Below are positions 35,251 through 48,544 of a DNA stretch of 64,000 nucleotides, one piece after another. Below the pieces are notes generated by a model, which saw only the letters and a list, made by a program, of their open reading frames with translations, did no database searches and was not told the DNA's origin. The stretch lies in NCBI GenBank assembly GCA_027886175.1, contig JAJNNQ010000013.1, positions 434,001-498,000 of the forward strand. The letters run 5' to 3'. The first letter of the stretch is position 1, and every line of letters starts with the position of its first letter. The stretch is from Phylloscopus collybita (taxonomy: Eukaryota; Chordata; Aves; Passeriformes; Phylloscopidae). The position numbers were made by a program, and so were the translations under genes.

Positions 35251-36439
35251 TGGGAGATTTTGTTGCAAAGATCTTATTCTTTGGGTAACAGTCATGAACA
35301 CAAACACAAAACTCCTTTACTTGCTTGTAGTGGAATCTCCCATTTTTTCTTAGGCTTTTACCTATCCAACACAACAGACCCTTTTTTTTGAAGGCTGATT
35401 TTTTTTTTTTTTATTACAAAGGGCTGTACAAACAAAACAATAAATCATCTAAAACATTTTGCAAGCAACTGTGAAGCACCTCTGCCATCTACTCTGGTTG
35501 CAAGACGAGAACATCAAAGATCTTAAATTCAAGTTCACTTGAAATCTGTATCCTTTGTCTGCAGTAGTTTCAGCTCTTTGGCTCTAATGATGAAGCTTTT
35601 TACTTCAAAAATACTTCATTGTTTTATTTGTGTATGCCACTTTGTGTTGTATTAAAGTGTTAAAAGCCAAGTTACACATAAAATCTACAGTGATTAGTTT
35701 TAGACTTGAGACACGTGTTCACAAAGTGCACACAACTGCTATAACAGCATGTATTATTTTATTGTTTCACTTCCACGGGCAGTCACCTCAGTAACCTGAA
35801 ATTCATGCCCCATTACTCTCATTTAGGATGATATTAAGGTGGTTTTGATGCATCTTTTTTCTCAGGATGGCCACAGAAAACCAATAAAGCAATTGAGTCC
35901 TTTACATGCTTAAGAGAATTCCAGATGAATAAAACACAGAGCAGTCTCTGTACTTCAGTCTCTGCACTTCATTAAAGTTAACAAATGTGCTTATCTGTGG
36001 GGAAAAAAAGAGAGAGAGACTAGAGGAAGAGTCAAGCAAAGGAAAAGAGAAAAATGTTGACACAGAATCTTAACACACCACCATCAGAAGGGAAAAGTCA
36101 CCTTGCTTTAGCCTCTCTAGCTTTCTTTTCCCCTTTCTTGTTCTAAAATTAGACACATCCTTTTCAAAGGAGCCATCTGGGCAATCCTAAGGAAAGCAAG
36201 AGAGACCAGACCTGAAATTCTCTGAAACTCAGTCAACCAGAGGAAAAGTATTTCCTTTCTCCTTCTCTTTCTGATTTGAGAAATAAAGCAAAGAGTCAAG
36301 AGCAACTCCTATCGTGAAGCATAATAGGGAATGTCATTGCAGCTTTTCCTGAGATGATTCAAGGAGCTTTTTCTACCAGCATGCATCTGCATTTGCTTTA
36401 TAACAGAGAGTAGCAGCCACTAGGTTGAATCCTTAATGT
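35251..36439. other. Unique non-coding DNA
   Basis: Nothing recognised apart from short A- and T-rich runs (around 35,400 and 36,003). Confidence 0.45.
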
Positions 36440-36706
36440 AAGCCTGTGATTCAGCAAGAGACCACCATTCAGAAAAAAATACTGAAGCTTAAACTCTGCT
36501 ATGCTTATGGTTTCTCTGTTAGGTGTACTCTCACCTCTAGTACTGTGAACAGTTTTGGGCATGACAATATAAGAAAGCTTTTAGAAAGCATGCAAAGAAG
36601 GGCCACAAAGGGTCTCTTGAGGGGAAGCTGCTGCTGAGGTCACTTGGTCTGTTCACCCAGGAGAAAGGGAGACTGATGGGAGACCTCATTGCAGTCAATA
36701 ACCTTC
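36440..36706 (+). mobile_element. CR1 LINE fragment, reverse transcriptase end
   Basis: A forward copy of the coding 3' end of CR1. One frame reads an ESMQRRATKGL segment equivalent to the VQRRATK motif of the CR1 reverse transcriptase C-terminus, preceded by a shifted form of the ...YCVQFW... motif, then 'cccaggagaaagggagact' and 'gacctcattgcagtc'. Frameshifts are evident. Unlike the other copies it stops before the 3' untranslated region, so the tail has been lost. Confidence 0.78.
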
Positions 36707-39700
36707 CTATGGGTTTGCTTATGTTTATATTTTTCTCGATTTCTCCCTTTTTTGTCTCTCAGCTGTTCGTATTAAGAAGAAAGTATTTTTCTTTAAATCA
36801 ATCATATTTTTAAGTATTTCCTATAAATCTTCCTACAAATATTTTAAGATGTTCCCTTCAGCATCAATAATCATCATTACCCATGAATCCCAGGTCCCTA
36901 ATTCTGCTCCTCCCTGCCCTTTACTTTGAGTATCCTTCCTCATGTTATGTCTAGCCCATGTATTTTTAACTGTACTCATCATCTGTTTCTGATCTTCTTG
37001 TGCTGGCTCCTCCATTTCTTTCTCCACTAGAGCAGCTGCTGGGCTTAGAGACTGTCAGTGACTTTAATTTTTTTTATTGTGTCAATGTACACTATTTCCT
37101 GCTTATCCAAGATAAATTTAATATGCCACCATGCTGCCTAGAGCTCCAATGACTTTAAGTACATCTGGGGAATTTCATAATCCTCTGTAAACTGTTACTA
37201 GCTGAAATAACTTAACCTTTATCAGTTCTTAATACCTTGCTCTCTACTTCTTTTACAGGCTTAGTTACACATTAAAAAACTTGCTATCAATATTGACCTC
37301 TTGGACACTTCAGTATTGATCATCTTTCAAGCTCAGAAATATTCATTTTGTAGGTTCCTAAACTTTAACATACTACCAGGTTTCCAATATTACATAGCCC
37401 TCTGATACTAGTGATATTTTTATTTTAAATCTATACCAGTATTTCTTTTAGGAATGATCATACTAATTGTCTGAAAAGTCCTGAGCCAGTGCTGTTTGTA
37501 TGTAGTTTTTAACTAGTTAAAGACAAAACAATAAAATGCATGATATAGAACAAAATATTGTCTTTCTTATCAGGATTACCTATTTTTTCTTTCCTATTGC
37601 TTAGCAGTTTGAATTGTAAGATCAGTAAGTATTTTAAGAAGGAAATAAAATTAAAGCCATTCCAGTTCACTGATGGGAAACTGCTACATGCTGTACCTAA
37701 AATTGCAGAGTTAGTGCTAGAGCTCAAGGTTTCCAAATTCTGTTTGTTCTCCACTGAGATGAGCTGCCTCTTGTGCTGGCACATCACTGCTCTCCCTGTT
37801 ACAGAACCTAGGCTCTGTGAGGTTGAATTTCTCACGAATGCCTCTGACAGTGAGTACTCAAAGGTAGTGTATGGAGGGATGCACCCAAAGAAAAGGTAAC
37901 TGATGTATTACCTTGGAAGGCACTCAGCTCCAGAGAGAAGTGGTTTTCTTTTTATTTTCATTAGAAGAAAAAAAATCTAAATGAAGTAATTTTATTTAAC
38001 TCTGGGTAATAATTTGATTTGGTATAAGTGGGAAAGAAAGTGAAATTAGCTGGACAGTTAGAATGGATTTGTAAATGAATGAATAACCTTTGGAACCAAA
38101 ATTACGATGCACACACAAAATGGACATTTCCATTTTCTTTTATTTCAGGATATTTCTCAGGATGGAATGTTTTGCAGAGAAAAATTACGTTCAAGAAAGT
38201 CTGTGTGTCTTCAAAAAAGAAGTGTGCAGAAAATGAGTGAAAGAAAGGAAAGAGTTCACAGAAATGAAACATTTAGCTATGAAAAGAGCAACATCTAGCA
38301 ACAAGATTTTTTAGACACATCAGATAACTCCCCAGGGCCATTTAGTATCCCACACACATACTTGTATCATCCTGGCTAGAAGAGGAGTGATTGGTACTAA
38401 CTATAGCCAATGTGACATACATTTAGGAAGTACTGATTCCAGGAGAGGGATATAATTTCTGTTCAGGGATCAATGCTTTTTCCTCAGTGATGTGTGAGCG
38501 CACTCTCCATTTGCTTCTTAGATGCAAATTGTGTTCCAAACTCCTAATTAATTCTGTAGGATGCTTTTGGTTTGTTTCTTTTATCTCGCCCCCTCCTGTC
38601 AGCTGACATTGCACGTTGAGAGCCAGGATACTTTTTCAGAGATGAGGGTGATGCTCATTGTTTTGGAAACTGGCCAGGATCCATGGTGGCTAACAGAGAC
38701 ACAGGATCATTCTAATGGCTTTTAAAGCCTTATTTTAGAGACAGGAATCACAAGACTTCCTGTTTATCTTGCTTTTTGTATTTTCATGCAACATGAGTCA
38801 CTGCCAGCTCTACCAGCTGAAACAGAGTGCAAGATGCCCTCTGAACCTGTTGAAGAAAAAGGTATTTGTTTTCCCCTGAAAACAGCATGGGGGATGTATG
38901 AGACCAGTGAAAGGATGGTAGCATAAACTTGCTATCATGTCTTCACTGTTGTGGTCTAGCAAATATGGGTAATTATATCTGCAAAGATACAGCAGTGTGG
39001 GCATCAAGGTGTGTCAACAGGCAGCATATGAGTGCTTTGGAGTTAGAGGCTGTGTCATACCTCAGGCTGACTTACATTTGTGACCACAGGAAAGTAAACA
39101 CTTTTGTGCAAGTATGCTATTGTGAGCCATTGTAAACCTACCCTCACAGGGCCCTTGGGCAAACACACTGTTCTGGATTCCTCTATATTTAGACATTCAT
39201 TGACAGATGTTCACTTGTGAGCTAGTTGCTCTGAGTATGTGGTTAGTCTTGCCCACTTTAGCCAAATAGTTCAGGAGGGAATTAATGACAAAGGTGCCAG
39301 GCTTCACAAGACTGTACCTGGCTAGCTCATGCATAGACAGCTGTGTGGGCAGCATCTGCATTTGCTCAGATGATTCTCACCTAAGCTCTCCTTAAAGATA
39401 CTGCTTTGTATAACAATGAATGTACTTTTAATATAAACATACTTTGTAATCTTGATTTCCAACTTTATCTGAATTCTCAATATAGACAAATCCAGACAAA
39501 GGTACTAGGAGAAACTCAGGCCAGAAGCAGTGCTCTCAGAACATATCTTCTGTAGGATTAATTGACAATAGTGCTGTCACCCCCTTAAATGTAAAGCCTA
39601 ATCTATGTTAAATCTCCATATTGTCTGCTGAGTCTTTGAAAAAAGGATGTCATGAAAATTTGAAAAGGAATTTTCCTTTTATCTGTTTCTGCAGTAACTA

Positions 39701-42700
39701 GCAGCTTTTCCTTCCTTTCTACCTCTTCTGAAAGACACACAAAAGTTATTGTTCCTAGAGCAGAGTGTTTCATTTTAGTGTGTCTGTGCTACATGCTGAA
39801 TTAAAAATCTTCATTGTTGTTCCTATGCTTGTGGGAAGCATACTCCAGACACATTTCATTACTGTGGATCTGTACTTGAAGCTTACAGGGGTTCTCTGCA
39901 GACACGTGCAGTTAAAGATCAGACATGAGGGACCCAGATTTCACAAACAAGGAGAGACTGCCTGGGCTCTGCAGGGCTCTTCATGAGAATAAACTTGCCC
40001 CTGAGATGAAAGAGGCTAAGGTGGGCAGGGTGCTGAAATGAACTAATGAAATAATGAAGGCCTCATGGGGGTAGTAGGGCACCTCCTGTAAGTGGGTTAA
40101 GCACCATGTGCAATTCAGTAGAAATGCAGTTCTGATGGTGTGGCCCAAGAATCTGGGTGCACAGATAATCATGCCTTCTGAGCTGCTAAAAGAGTACAAA
40201 ATGTACAAAATTGCTTGTGTGTAAGCTACCCTGATCACTGACTTCTTGTTGCTCCTGAAGTCTTCAACTTTTGGCTTTGAAATTTAGCAAAGAGCCTTTG
40301 TGATATATTTGTTTCCTGCTCAACATTTACGTGTGGCAAATGTAAGTATGATCCGCCTTTCACACCACAAACATCTAAGTGGTTTTATAAGTTGTAGGAT
40401 TCTACAGTGGAATTAGAAAACCTTATTGATAGTGTATTTGGGGAAACACGTAGACCTGGGAAATACTGCCCCTTGACACCTAAGACCAGAAGGGAATTAT
40501 TAACTGAATTTTCTCTTTTATTTATGCTATCTTTGCTTAGTCCTCTGTGCTACTCCCATTTTTCTCAAGCTATTTTTAAAACCTTTTCTCCAGACAAAGA
40601 GGAAAAAAAATGTACAAAATTTGTACAAAAATAATTTATAGATAAATAGGAAAGGTCATTTGTGTCTCAGGGCTTTCCTGTTGTCATGCTATCCGTCACA
40701 ACTTTCAGTTTAAGGCTCTGATCTGCTTTTATTCCATTGCTAAAATAAAGCATGCCTCTTTCCCAGGTGAACTTTCACATGTCAATTATTCCTTCTGTGC
40801 AGTGTGAAGATCAGTTCCTGAATGGGCAGTGAAGAGCTGAAAATCTGTGGTGTGGGAATGACAGAAGTCAGGCAGTATCAGAGATCTTGTTGGTATCCTT
40901 CACTTTCAGGAGAGGAAAACTTTGCTAAGTCATGTGAATTACTACATCAAAAATGCTGGCTGTTGTACTTCCTATCTCTCCTTTGAATTTGGGAGACAAG
41001 TGCATTTGCAGGCAAAGGAAGGAGTGAAAGAACTCAAAATTACACAATGGCCGAAATATTACATATCTACATAGTTTCTTTGGAGATCTGTGAGAAAAAA
41101 CATAGAGGAAGGAGCTGTCTGAGATATCTAAAGCCCACTTGTTTTGCCAGTCATTGAATCTGACCACATTAGAAAGAGAAGTTTAGAAGTTTAGCCTATT
41201 TCTAAAGCAATTAGATGTTAAGACTCTGGGCTGAGGCTGCCTATTTGATTAGATTTGCATAGTAATAATGTGATGGTAGCAGTGTCTGGTTTTGAGTGCA
41301 GGATCAGAAGTGTGGCTAATTTGACATCGCCTAGGAGACCTGTTCCACTGAAGCAGAGAGGATGTGCATTAGCATGAAGCTGAAGGGTGAATCAGTTTTA
41401 GAGTCATGCCTAATACTCCTGCCTCTTCCTGGTCTGACTTTGAACAGCTTCCTGTATTTTCATTTTCCTATATTTTCACTTTTCCTCCCACCTGAAAGAA
41501 AGTGGTAAGGGAAGGGAAGGCTGCTGAAGATTGCTAAAAGGCAATTGCATGAAACCCCGTTATCAGTCTGGGATTTCATTCCAGGCAAAGACACATCTCA
41601 ATTTTATTTCTAACCTTCCCTGCAGATACTTTCTGTTTTATCTGAAAACCACTTGAGAGAGTTTCTTGCTCTCAATCTAAATAATGTGTGCATCCACCAA
41701 GAGAACAGTAGCTGGAGAAAGACATTCCAGTGCTGCCCACGTTATTAAGAAAAATGTCACCACAAACTACCTAACACGTTCCTTGAATTACAAAAGCTAA
41801 ATGTACACACCATCTATTATGAATGAACCATTTCCTGTGTAAATGCTAGGAAATCCAAGAGAGATTAGCCTCAGTAATGGAGTTAAAATCAAGCTAATTT
41901 GTTTGTGTGGTTATTGGCAAGTCAAAAATCTCCTTCACAGTTTTGTTAGGCAGAGGGGTAGAGAGAGTGTGTGTGTTAGGCTCAGAGGCAATCAATGTCA
42001 ATTTGTTTTTACCAATGAAGCTGGTTCTGCTGAGCGAAATGAGTTATATTCCCAGTTGTGTGGCCAAATCTGAGTCCAGTGCAGCCAAAGATCTGCAAGA
42101 AAATGGTTTGGATCTGTGGAAGTATAAGAGGAGAAAGAGTAAAGGGGGTTGCAAACAGTTCTGGAGCTGAATGAGGATACACTAAATATAGAGGGAAAAG
42201 CAGGATCCACGTGTTCTTCTTTACTGTGTCTGACATGTGCCTGGCAACCTAGGAAATTATCATCAGAACTGTGAGAAAACAATCCTCATTTTTTAGTTTT
42301 TCAACTTAAAGCAAAATGTTAATGTCTCTAGAGCTGCTTTTCTTCAGCTACCCATTCTGTGCTTTCTTACATTTGTGTCTTACAAAGTGCCTTCCCTTCA
42401 GACACTATTGCCCCTTCTTGATTTCAGCCACTCTTTAAAGCATCTATTTCCTCATGCTCTTTCCACCCACTGCGTGCTTTCCATGACCAGTCAGTCCCAT
42501 CTGTCCCCATCTCTTCTCTCTGCTATCCTAGCTGTCCTGTTCCTGTTCCTTTCCTTCATGGCAGCTGAGATTGGAGAGCAAAACCATTGAATCCTCCACC
42601 CCACAGAACCTCCTTGTAGCTTTTCTCTTGACCTCGGTAATTGTGGGTGGAAATAATTTGATGAGATATGAGACACACAGCGAGAGAACCTGAGGTTTTT

Positions 42701-43952
42701 CATCCTTCTTGCCTACTAAAATGTCCCTTATATAACTTCAGCTTCCCACTAATAGGGTTTTCTACTTTAAATTTTGAATTCACTCAGAAAATAAGTTTAG
42801 TCTTTAAATGAAAATTCTGAGGCAACATACAGCCTTTCATTTCAAGTGAGAACTTATTATTAGTTATGGTTTTCACTGTTAAAAACCTGAAAAGTAAGTG
42901 TAATGGAGAGTTAGACAACTGGGAGAGGACTCGTCTGAGCAGTAGAAGGTGATTGGTAGATCTCCATTTGAGATCTCTGTAGACTCATACTGTAGGCAGT
43001 GGAGAGAGACAGTAATTTTAAAATCATTATTGATCTTAAAGTGGATATTTAAAATAGGTCAGACGAATCACACCTTAAATGTACCTGTTTCTTTCCATTA
43101 ACTATAAAGGAAGCCTGCAGTGACTAGCTCTGATGTTGACGCCCACAGTGTGGATGTCTAAAGTTAGGCAAAATGAATCCCACTCTCTCATCTTAAACAC
43201 TCATCATAACATGTAATTTCTTTTCCTTTTTCTAAAAAATAAAATTCCAAAGCAGAACAACATTTTAAAGTAAAATGAAAAAATATTTTAGCTTGGAACT
43301 TCCAACAAAAAGACTGTGTTGAAATTTTACAATGGTCTTAAATTGTAAAATTGTAAAGTTCAGTCTTGACAAATCTACATTTTATGAAGAAACCTTTTTA
43401 AATGAAGAATGTGATCTGATCCTCCCTGTCACAAAGTAGAGTGTTCCACCCTACTTGTTCCTGGGCATTTGCGTTAACACAGCTTCATTGGGTCCAATTT
43501 GTGTCAGAAAGGGTGGCAATTTCATGACCAAATCACAAAGACCTGGGCTAAGAACTGCCAATCAATTTCACATTGGTATTTGGTTCTGTTGTCAGGTGGC
43601 AATAACTTCTGGTCACTATTGAACTGGTCTTAGTTTGCACCAGTGGCCTAGAAGACAAAACAAAATTTATTACCAGTTCTTTAATCCATCTAGTTCAGCA
43701 AAATAGCCTTGTATCAAAATATATCATTTATTTCCTTATACCTACCTGGCAGGAGAGTAACTATTACAAACCACCTTCAAGAGCAGTAGGATGTAGAAAA
43801 TGGAACAATTTAACTATAATGGAGCTTGGAGCTTTCCAATACTGAAAGGTAAGATATAAAGTGAGGAACAATCCTGTCTGATCCTCAGCCAGCAGTCACT
43901 GTCTGTAAACATCCTACCTATTCATGCTTTCTGGCTCAAGGGGGATTTTCAG
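36707..43952. other. Long unique non-coding stretch
   Basis: More than 7 kb without a recognised gene or interspersed repeat. Open frames are at most 113 codons (37558-37899) and unremarkable. A 10-bp inverted repeat is at 43,324-43,351. If the exon-like cluster at 44 kb is real, this may be an upstream intron. Confidence 0.45.
43324..43351. repeat. 10-bp inverted repeat, 8-base loop
   Basis: ATTTTACAAT (43324-43333) and ATTGTAAAAT (43342-43351) are perfect reverse complements. The sequence is A/T-rich, so chance is possible. Confidence 0.65.
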
Positions 43953-44003
43953 AGCACTTTGAAACCTGCATTAAAACTGTCTTGGACTTCCAAGAGGCCT
44001 AAG
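43953..44003 (+). CDS. Possible exon a (51 bp), unidentified gene
   Basis: A candidate internal exon, preceded by GATTTTCAG (weak pyrimidine tract) and followed by GTAATT (weak donor). In the frame that joins it to the next two segments it reads STLKPALKLSWTSKRPK with no stop. It is the weakest of the three, and a 17-codon open frame alone means little; its value is that it ends in the phase required by the segment at 44221. No domain is recognised. Confidence 0.22.
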
Positions 44004-44220
44004 GTAATTTTCTTCTGCCTGCTGTGACTTTCTCTTCCACGTCATAAAATTGTATGACTGATAGAAGGGTAATTTCTGAATTTCCACTTGCGTCCTTCAT
44101 CTTGGCCTGCAGTAAACCTGGAAAGTGCATCCTGTTGTGGGGAGCAAATCTAACTCTATTCATTATCCTGTGTACTCCTTTTACATTTGTCCATTAACAC
44201 CTCACCATCTATCTTTCCAG

Positions 44221-44258
44221 GTCAGACTGAAGGAGCTGAAAGAAATCAATCTCTCTTT
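44221..44258 (+). CDS. Possible exon b (38 bp), unidentified gene
   Basis: A candidate micro-exon. A good acceptor (CATCTATCTTTCCAG) lies directly before it and a strong donor (GTAAGTG) directly after it. Reading from its first base gives VRLKELKEINLS plus two bases that complete a Leu codon with the first base of the segment at 44613. The phases therefore match across the 354-bp intron. No protein family is recognised. Confidence 0.35.
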
Positions 44259-44612
44259 GTAAGTGCTGAATATTTTTTTTCCCCCAGTAAAGTACTTTCC
44301 TAAAAAGTGGTTGTGTTGAACAACAGGGAAGTTGAGATTTGTCGTCACTAAGGTCAATAACAAATTCTCCATTGGATCAGTCATTCACTTTCTGTCAATT
44401 CACACAGTACCAGCCCAGGTGGTTTTTCATTCATCTCTTTCATATGATTTTTCTCAACCATTTGTCTCTGACAAAATCTTGGCCTGCAGTCCTTTATGAA
44501 CAAATGGTAATTCCAAACCATGTGTAGTTCTAGTAAATTCTGTTTTGTTAGAGGGGTTCAATCTCTCCAGTGAGCAACTGAAATAAGCATCTTAAACTCT
44601 CTTCCTGCCCAG

Positions 44613-44708
44613 AGACAACAAAAATGCAACCTGTGGAACACCTAAATGCAAGAAACATGGCAAAGAGCGCAACACAGACTGTTTAGCCCTGGGGAAGACA
44701 ATTCAATG
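44613..44708 (+). CDS. Possible exon c (96 bp), unidentified gene
   Basis: A candidate exon with an excellent acceptor (CTCTCTTCCTGCCCAG) and an excellent donor (ATG followed by GTAAGT). Only one of three frames is open, and it is the frame that joins to 44221-44258. It reads DNKNATCGTPKCKKHGKE then RNTDCLALGKTIQ, with three cysteines and an N-glycosylation sequon (NAT), which would suit an extracellular protein, but I cannot name it. The segment is 96 bp, a multiple of three, so it could be skipped without a frameshift. A further frame-compatible segment may exist at about 45391-45616, bounded by GATTTCAG and GTGAGT, but that one looks random in content. Confidence 0.4.
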
Positions 44709-46959
44709 GTAAGTTTTGTACAAGGTACTTATGGCTGCCTGACAACTCTATTTTAATTTCAGAGACATCTGTGTCATGTTATCCTTTCTATACATTTCTG
44801 TTCTTCCAGAAAAACTGACACCAACAAACCAGGATTTTCTTTGATGGCTATTATTTAATCTGCATAATTAAAAGAATATCTGGATATTTCTTCATGCCTT
44901 TTGGATGCCCTATTGCAGTTGGCTCAGTCAGGTTTTCAATGCCCTACGTTCAGAAATGTCTCCAAAGCTGAAAACACATACTTGAGGAGTCAAACATTGT
45001 ATTCACGTTCTCTTATTTTGGACATTTGAGATGCAGCTTAAGATGGCCAGACTTGTGAGTGTGAAAGACTTCAGAGCCAGTGGCCAGAATTTTTCTGTGA
45101 GGAGGCAGCTCATTATCCCACTCACTGACACTCAGAAAATTAGCAATGTACTTAACAATGAATAGAAGTGTGAACAGATTTTAGACCTTTTGGGAAAACA
45201 GGTTGGTTCACTACCCCATGCCATTGTCTCATAACTGGAAGAAGGCTCACAAAGCATCAAAATGTATTTTGAGTCCCTCTCACAAAAGCACAGTATCCAG
45301 ATCAGAGCAGCTATCTGCTAATTTCTATGAGAAATAGCTTGTTCACAGATCCTAAGTGATTGGGGATGGCTTTAGGAACTGATTTCAGGAAGCTCTGCAA
45401 AGTATCAGTATTTTTAACAGCACCTCATCCACCATATGTAAAAATCTCAGGAACCTGGCCTCCAAAAGTAGCAGGAGATTCTAATATGGCCTTTTCATGG
45501 AAACATCACTTTTCAGTTCCTCTTTCCACAGGTGCTGAAGGTCACAGACATTTTAAAAGCTCCCTCCCTTGCTCATTTCCTGTTGCCAAAGTTTTTCAAA
45601 CCTTGAGCTCTTCTAGGTGAGTTGATCTTCAGAGATGAAGATAATATTAGAGAAATGTCACTTGCCCAGTCATATTTTTTTTTCCTATGAAAAGTTAGTT
45701 GTTCTACTTAATCCCTCCTTTTATTTATTTCCTTAATTTATTTCCTTCTGGCCCTGAGCTGTTATTGAAATTAGATTCATTGTACCAACATAATGTGTAG
45801 ACTGTTTGCTGACGGTGTCAGACCAAGCTTTATAATATTTTATGTGTGCTGTAAGGGCACACACCCTGCCAGTGTAAGTATGTAAGTATTCTTTGGCCCA
45901 GCTCCTGCTATGTAGTGCAAATCTCAGAAACAAATGTGGCCATTACTTTGTCTTAGCTGCAAAATTGCTTTTATTGTATTGCAGTTAAGGTATCCTGTTA
46001 TTTGCAGGGGGTTTTTTTTAGAATTTTTCCATGTTCTTTCCCTCCCCTCCCTTTTCTACTACATTTGTGGAAACATAATAATGCCATTTGATCCCCACAA
46101 TGTTCTGCAGATGAAATTTCAGCCAAGGCTCACAATCTGTTTAACACCATAAAATCGGTGAAAATGGAGATTTATACTTGCCCAACTACAGTTTATGATT
46201 TTTGCCAATGTCTGGGTTGATACATCACTCATGAACTTACATAAACTTGTTTCTATTGTGTCTGTAATTTGCAGCTTTTCATTATTGAATTTGTAGTGAT
46301 TCATAGTGAATTTGTAGCCCATACATAGATTGGTAGTACATTCTTATAAAGACTTTTTGAATCACATATTACATGATTGACTACATGGCATATTGCTGTA
46401 GTATTGTTTATATTTCAGTATTGGCTGTTCCTCTGGATTTAAATAAAAATTGCCATCTCCAAGCTGATTAGCCTTCCAATAAGAAATACTAACTCAAGTC
46501 TTTTCTCCTTTTGTTTCATGTGTTCATTACAAAAATGTAAGGAGCATGTGGGATTAAAATACTGCCACTTTAGAAAGTCATGACCAATGCAAGCAAGCGT
46601 GTTATAATTGGAAAAAGAAAACAAAATAAAACAACCCTCAACAACCCTTAGGCAGCAGTTTATGGGAATGTTTTAGAACATCCCACACCCGAGATTTTCC
46701 ATGGAGCAGACAGTTGCTTACAGTATGGGAGAAATGCATTATTGAAAGTAGATGCATAAAGGTCCTTTTGTCTGCATGTGTCTGGTGAAATTCCCTCCTA
46801 TGTAGAAGATAAGCCCAGAGCTGCTTCTCATGCACTGTACTTTAAGTGATGGAAAAGTCTGTACATACAGCTTACAGAGGAGTATGGATTTCATCTACAA
46901 AAAGAGGCATTGATGCAAACATTCACTTGAAAAGAAATCTTTTCAGCCTGGTAAATCCT

Positions 46960-46991
46960 GTCTAGAGAATGCTAGAGAATTTCTAGCATTG
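46960..46991. repeat. Small nested direct and inverted repeat
   Basis: CTAGAGAAT occurs twice in tandem (46962 and 46972), and AATGCTAG (46968) is mirrored by CTAGCATT (46983-46990). Confidence 0.6.
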
Positions 46992-48487
46992 TGTTTTGGG
47001 TATGGCGTCTTGTTTGAACAATTATTCTAGCTTATTGCTCTGTCCACTATATGACTGTTTTTAATTGTATCTTTAAAAAGATTGATTCCCATAATAAAAC
47101 TGTGTTGGAATACTGAGATAACACTCAGTAATTTTTCCAAGCCAGCACTTTGTTTCTAAATTTGACCCAAAAGAGTTATAGCTTAGTTATGATATAAATA
47201 ATCCATCTTTCAACAGGCAAGCTTTTTTTTTTTTTAAATTTATTTTTTATTTTCTCATTTGACAAAAAAAACTTCCCAAAATAAATGAAAACCAGATCCT
47301 ATTTTGAAAATAGAAATGGTGAAATTTCTAGTCACAGGGGAAAGAGTTAGAAGGACTCTTGAGAAGACATATCACCCATGCTCTTGCTTTGGTGGTGCCA
47401 GCTATATTTATCTAAGGCAAGTTTGTCCTTCTTGTTCTTAACAGTGGCTCATGATGGATATTCCATACCTGCTTTGGTGATTCATGAGGCCTACCACTAA
47501 AAGGGTATTTTAATGCCTTACCTGTATCTTGCTTATTGCATTTTAAATCCTTTTACTTCCTGTCCTGCTCTCATGAATGAGGAAGAGAGATGATACCTTT
47601 GGTCTTTGGAGCATCCCTCTGAATATTTACAGGCTGTTTCCAAATTTCCTCTCATTATTCCCTTACCTAAACAATCTTTCTGCTCAATCTTTCCTTGTAT
47701 GTTATTATTTCTAGACCACTGACAGTTCCTGTTGCTTTCTCTGTCTCTCCAGCATGGTTAAAAAGCTCTTAAGGAGTGTCCTATAAGCATTTTGGTCTTG
47801 ACAACTTCTTTAATGTCGATTTTAGAATTCATAAATGTGTGTGTTTCTTAATGACTGCAGCATAAGGCAGCTGCTACTAATAATATAACAAAGATCATAA
47901 TTTTTCAGACTACTGTAGTAGTAAATAAATAATGTCCATGTTTGTGGCACTATTGAATTCATGGGTCTTCAAAAAGCTTCCTTGGTTATAGATTTATTGC
48001 CTGAAACAAAATCCAAATAATCAGAAGAGATTTGTTCACTGAGTTAATGTACAGGACTTTGATTATTACATAATTTATGTAAGATGTAGAGTTGCATGAC
48101 ACTAGTAATGTCATGACAGTTTTTCAGTGGTTTGAAAAGAACCTGAACCTCTGTTAATTTTAGGAACATTTCACCTGCTGTCTCACAGAATCCAACAGTA
48201 AAAGATGCTTGTGTCAGTTTAAATAACCAGGAGAACCTATGCGTATTTTAGCCATTTTCTGTCTTTTCTGGTGCTGGATTAGCAGCAGAAATTTGACTTT
48301 TTTACAAAGGAAAAAGAAATCAATAAGCTTATTTATGCTACAAATCCAAAAAGTTCTTTCCATTCCCTTCTTCATTTGAAATCTTCGTCTCTAGTTCTCT
48401 GCTGCTCCATTTTGTGGGGTTTTTTTATCCTTTTTGTCACCTTGACAGTGCCTTTTGACCAGTCCAGGGTCATAGCCTGGAAATGAA

Positions 48488-48544
48488 TATACAGATTATA
48501 ATGACAAGAGGTGTTTTAGGCTTCTTGTCATTATAATCTGTATA
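48488..48544. repeat. Perfect 22-bp inverted repeat, 13-base loop
   Basis: The left arm 48488-48509 (TATACAGATTATAATGACAA plus GA) and right arm 48523-48544 are exact reverse complements with a 13-base loop (48510-48522). The right arm also runs into AATCTGTATACAGATT (48535-48550), itself a perfect 16-bp palindrome. In RNA a G-U pair would add to the stem. It is not part of any repeat family I recognise. Confidence 0.92.

Noticed and set aside
45391..45616. Fourth exon following 44613-44708 in a compatible frame
   Set aside because: Frame and splice sites are compatible but the acceptor is moderate, the content looks random, and a frame match occurs one time in three by chance.
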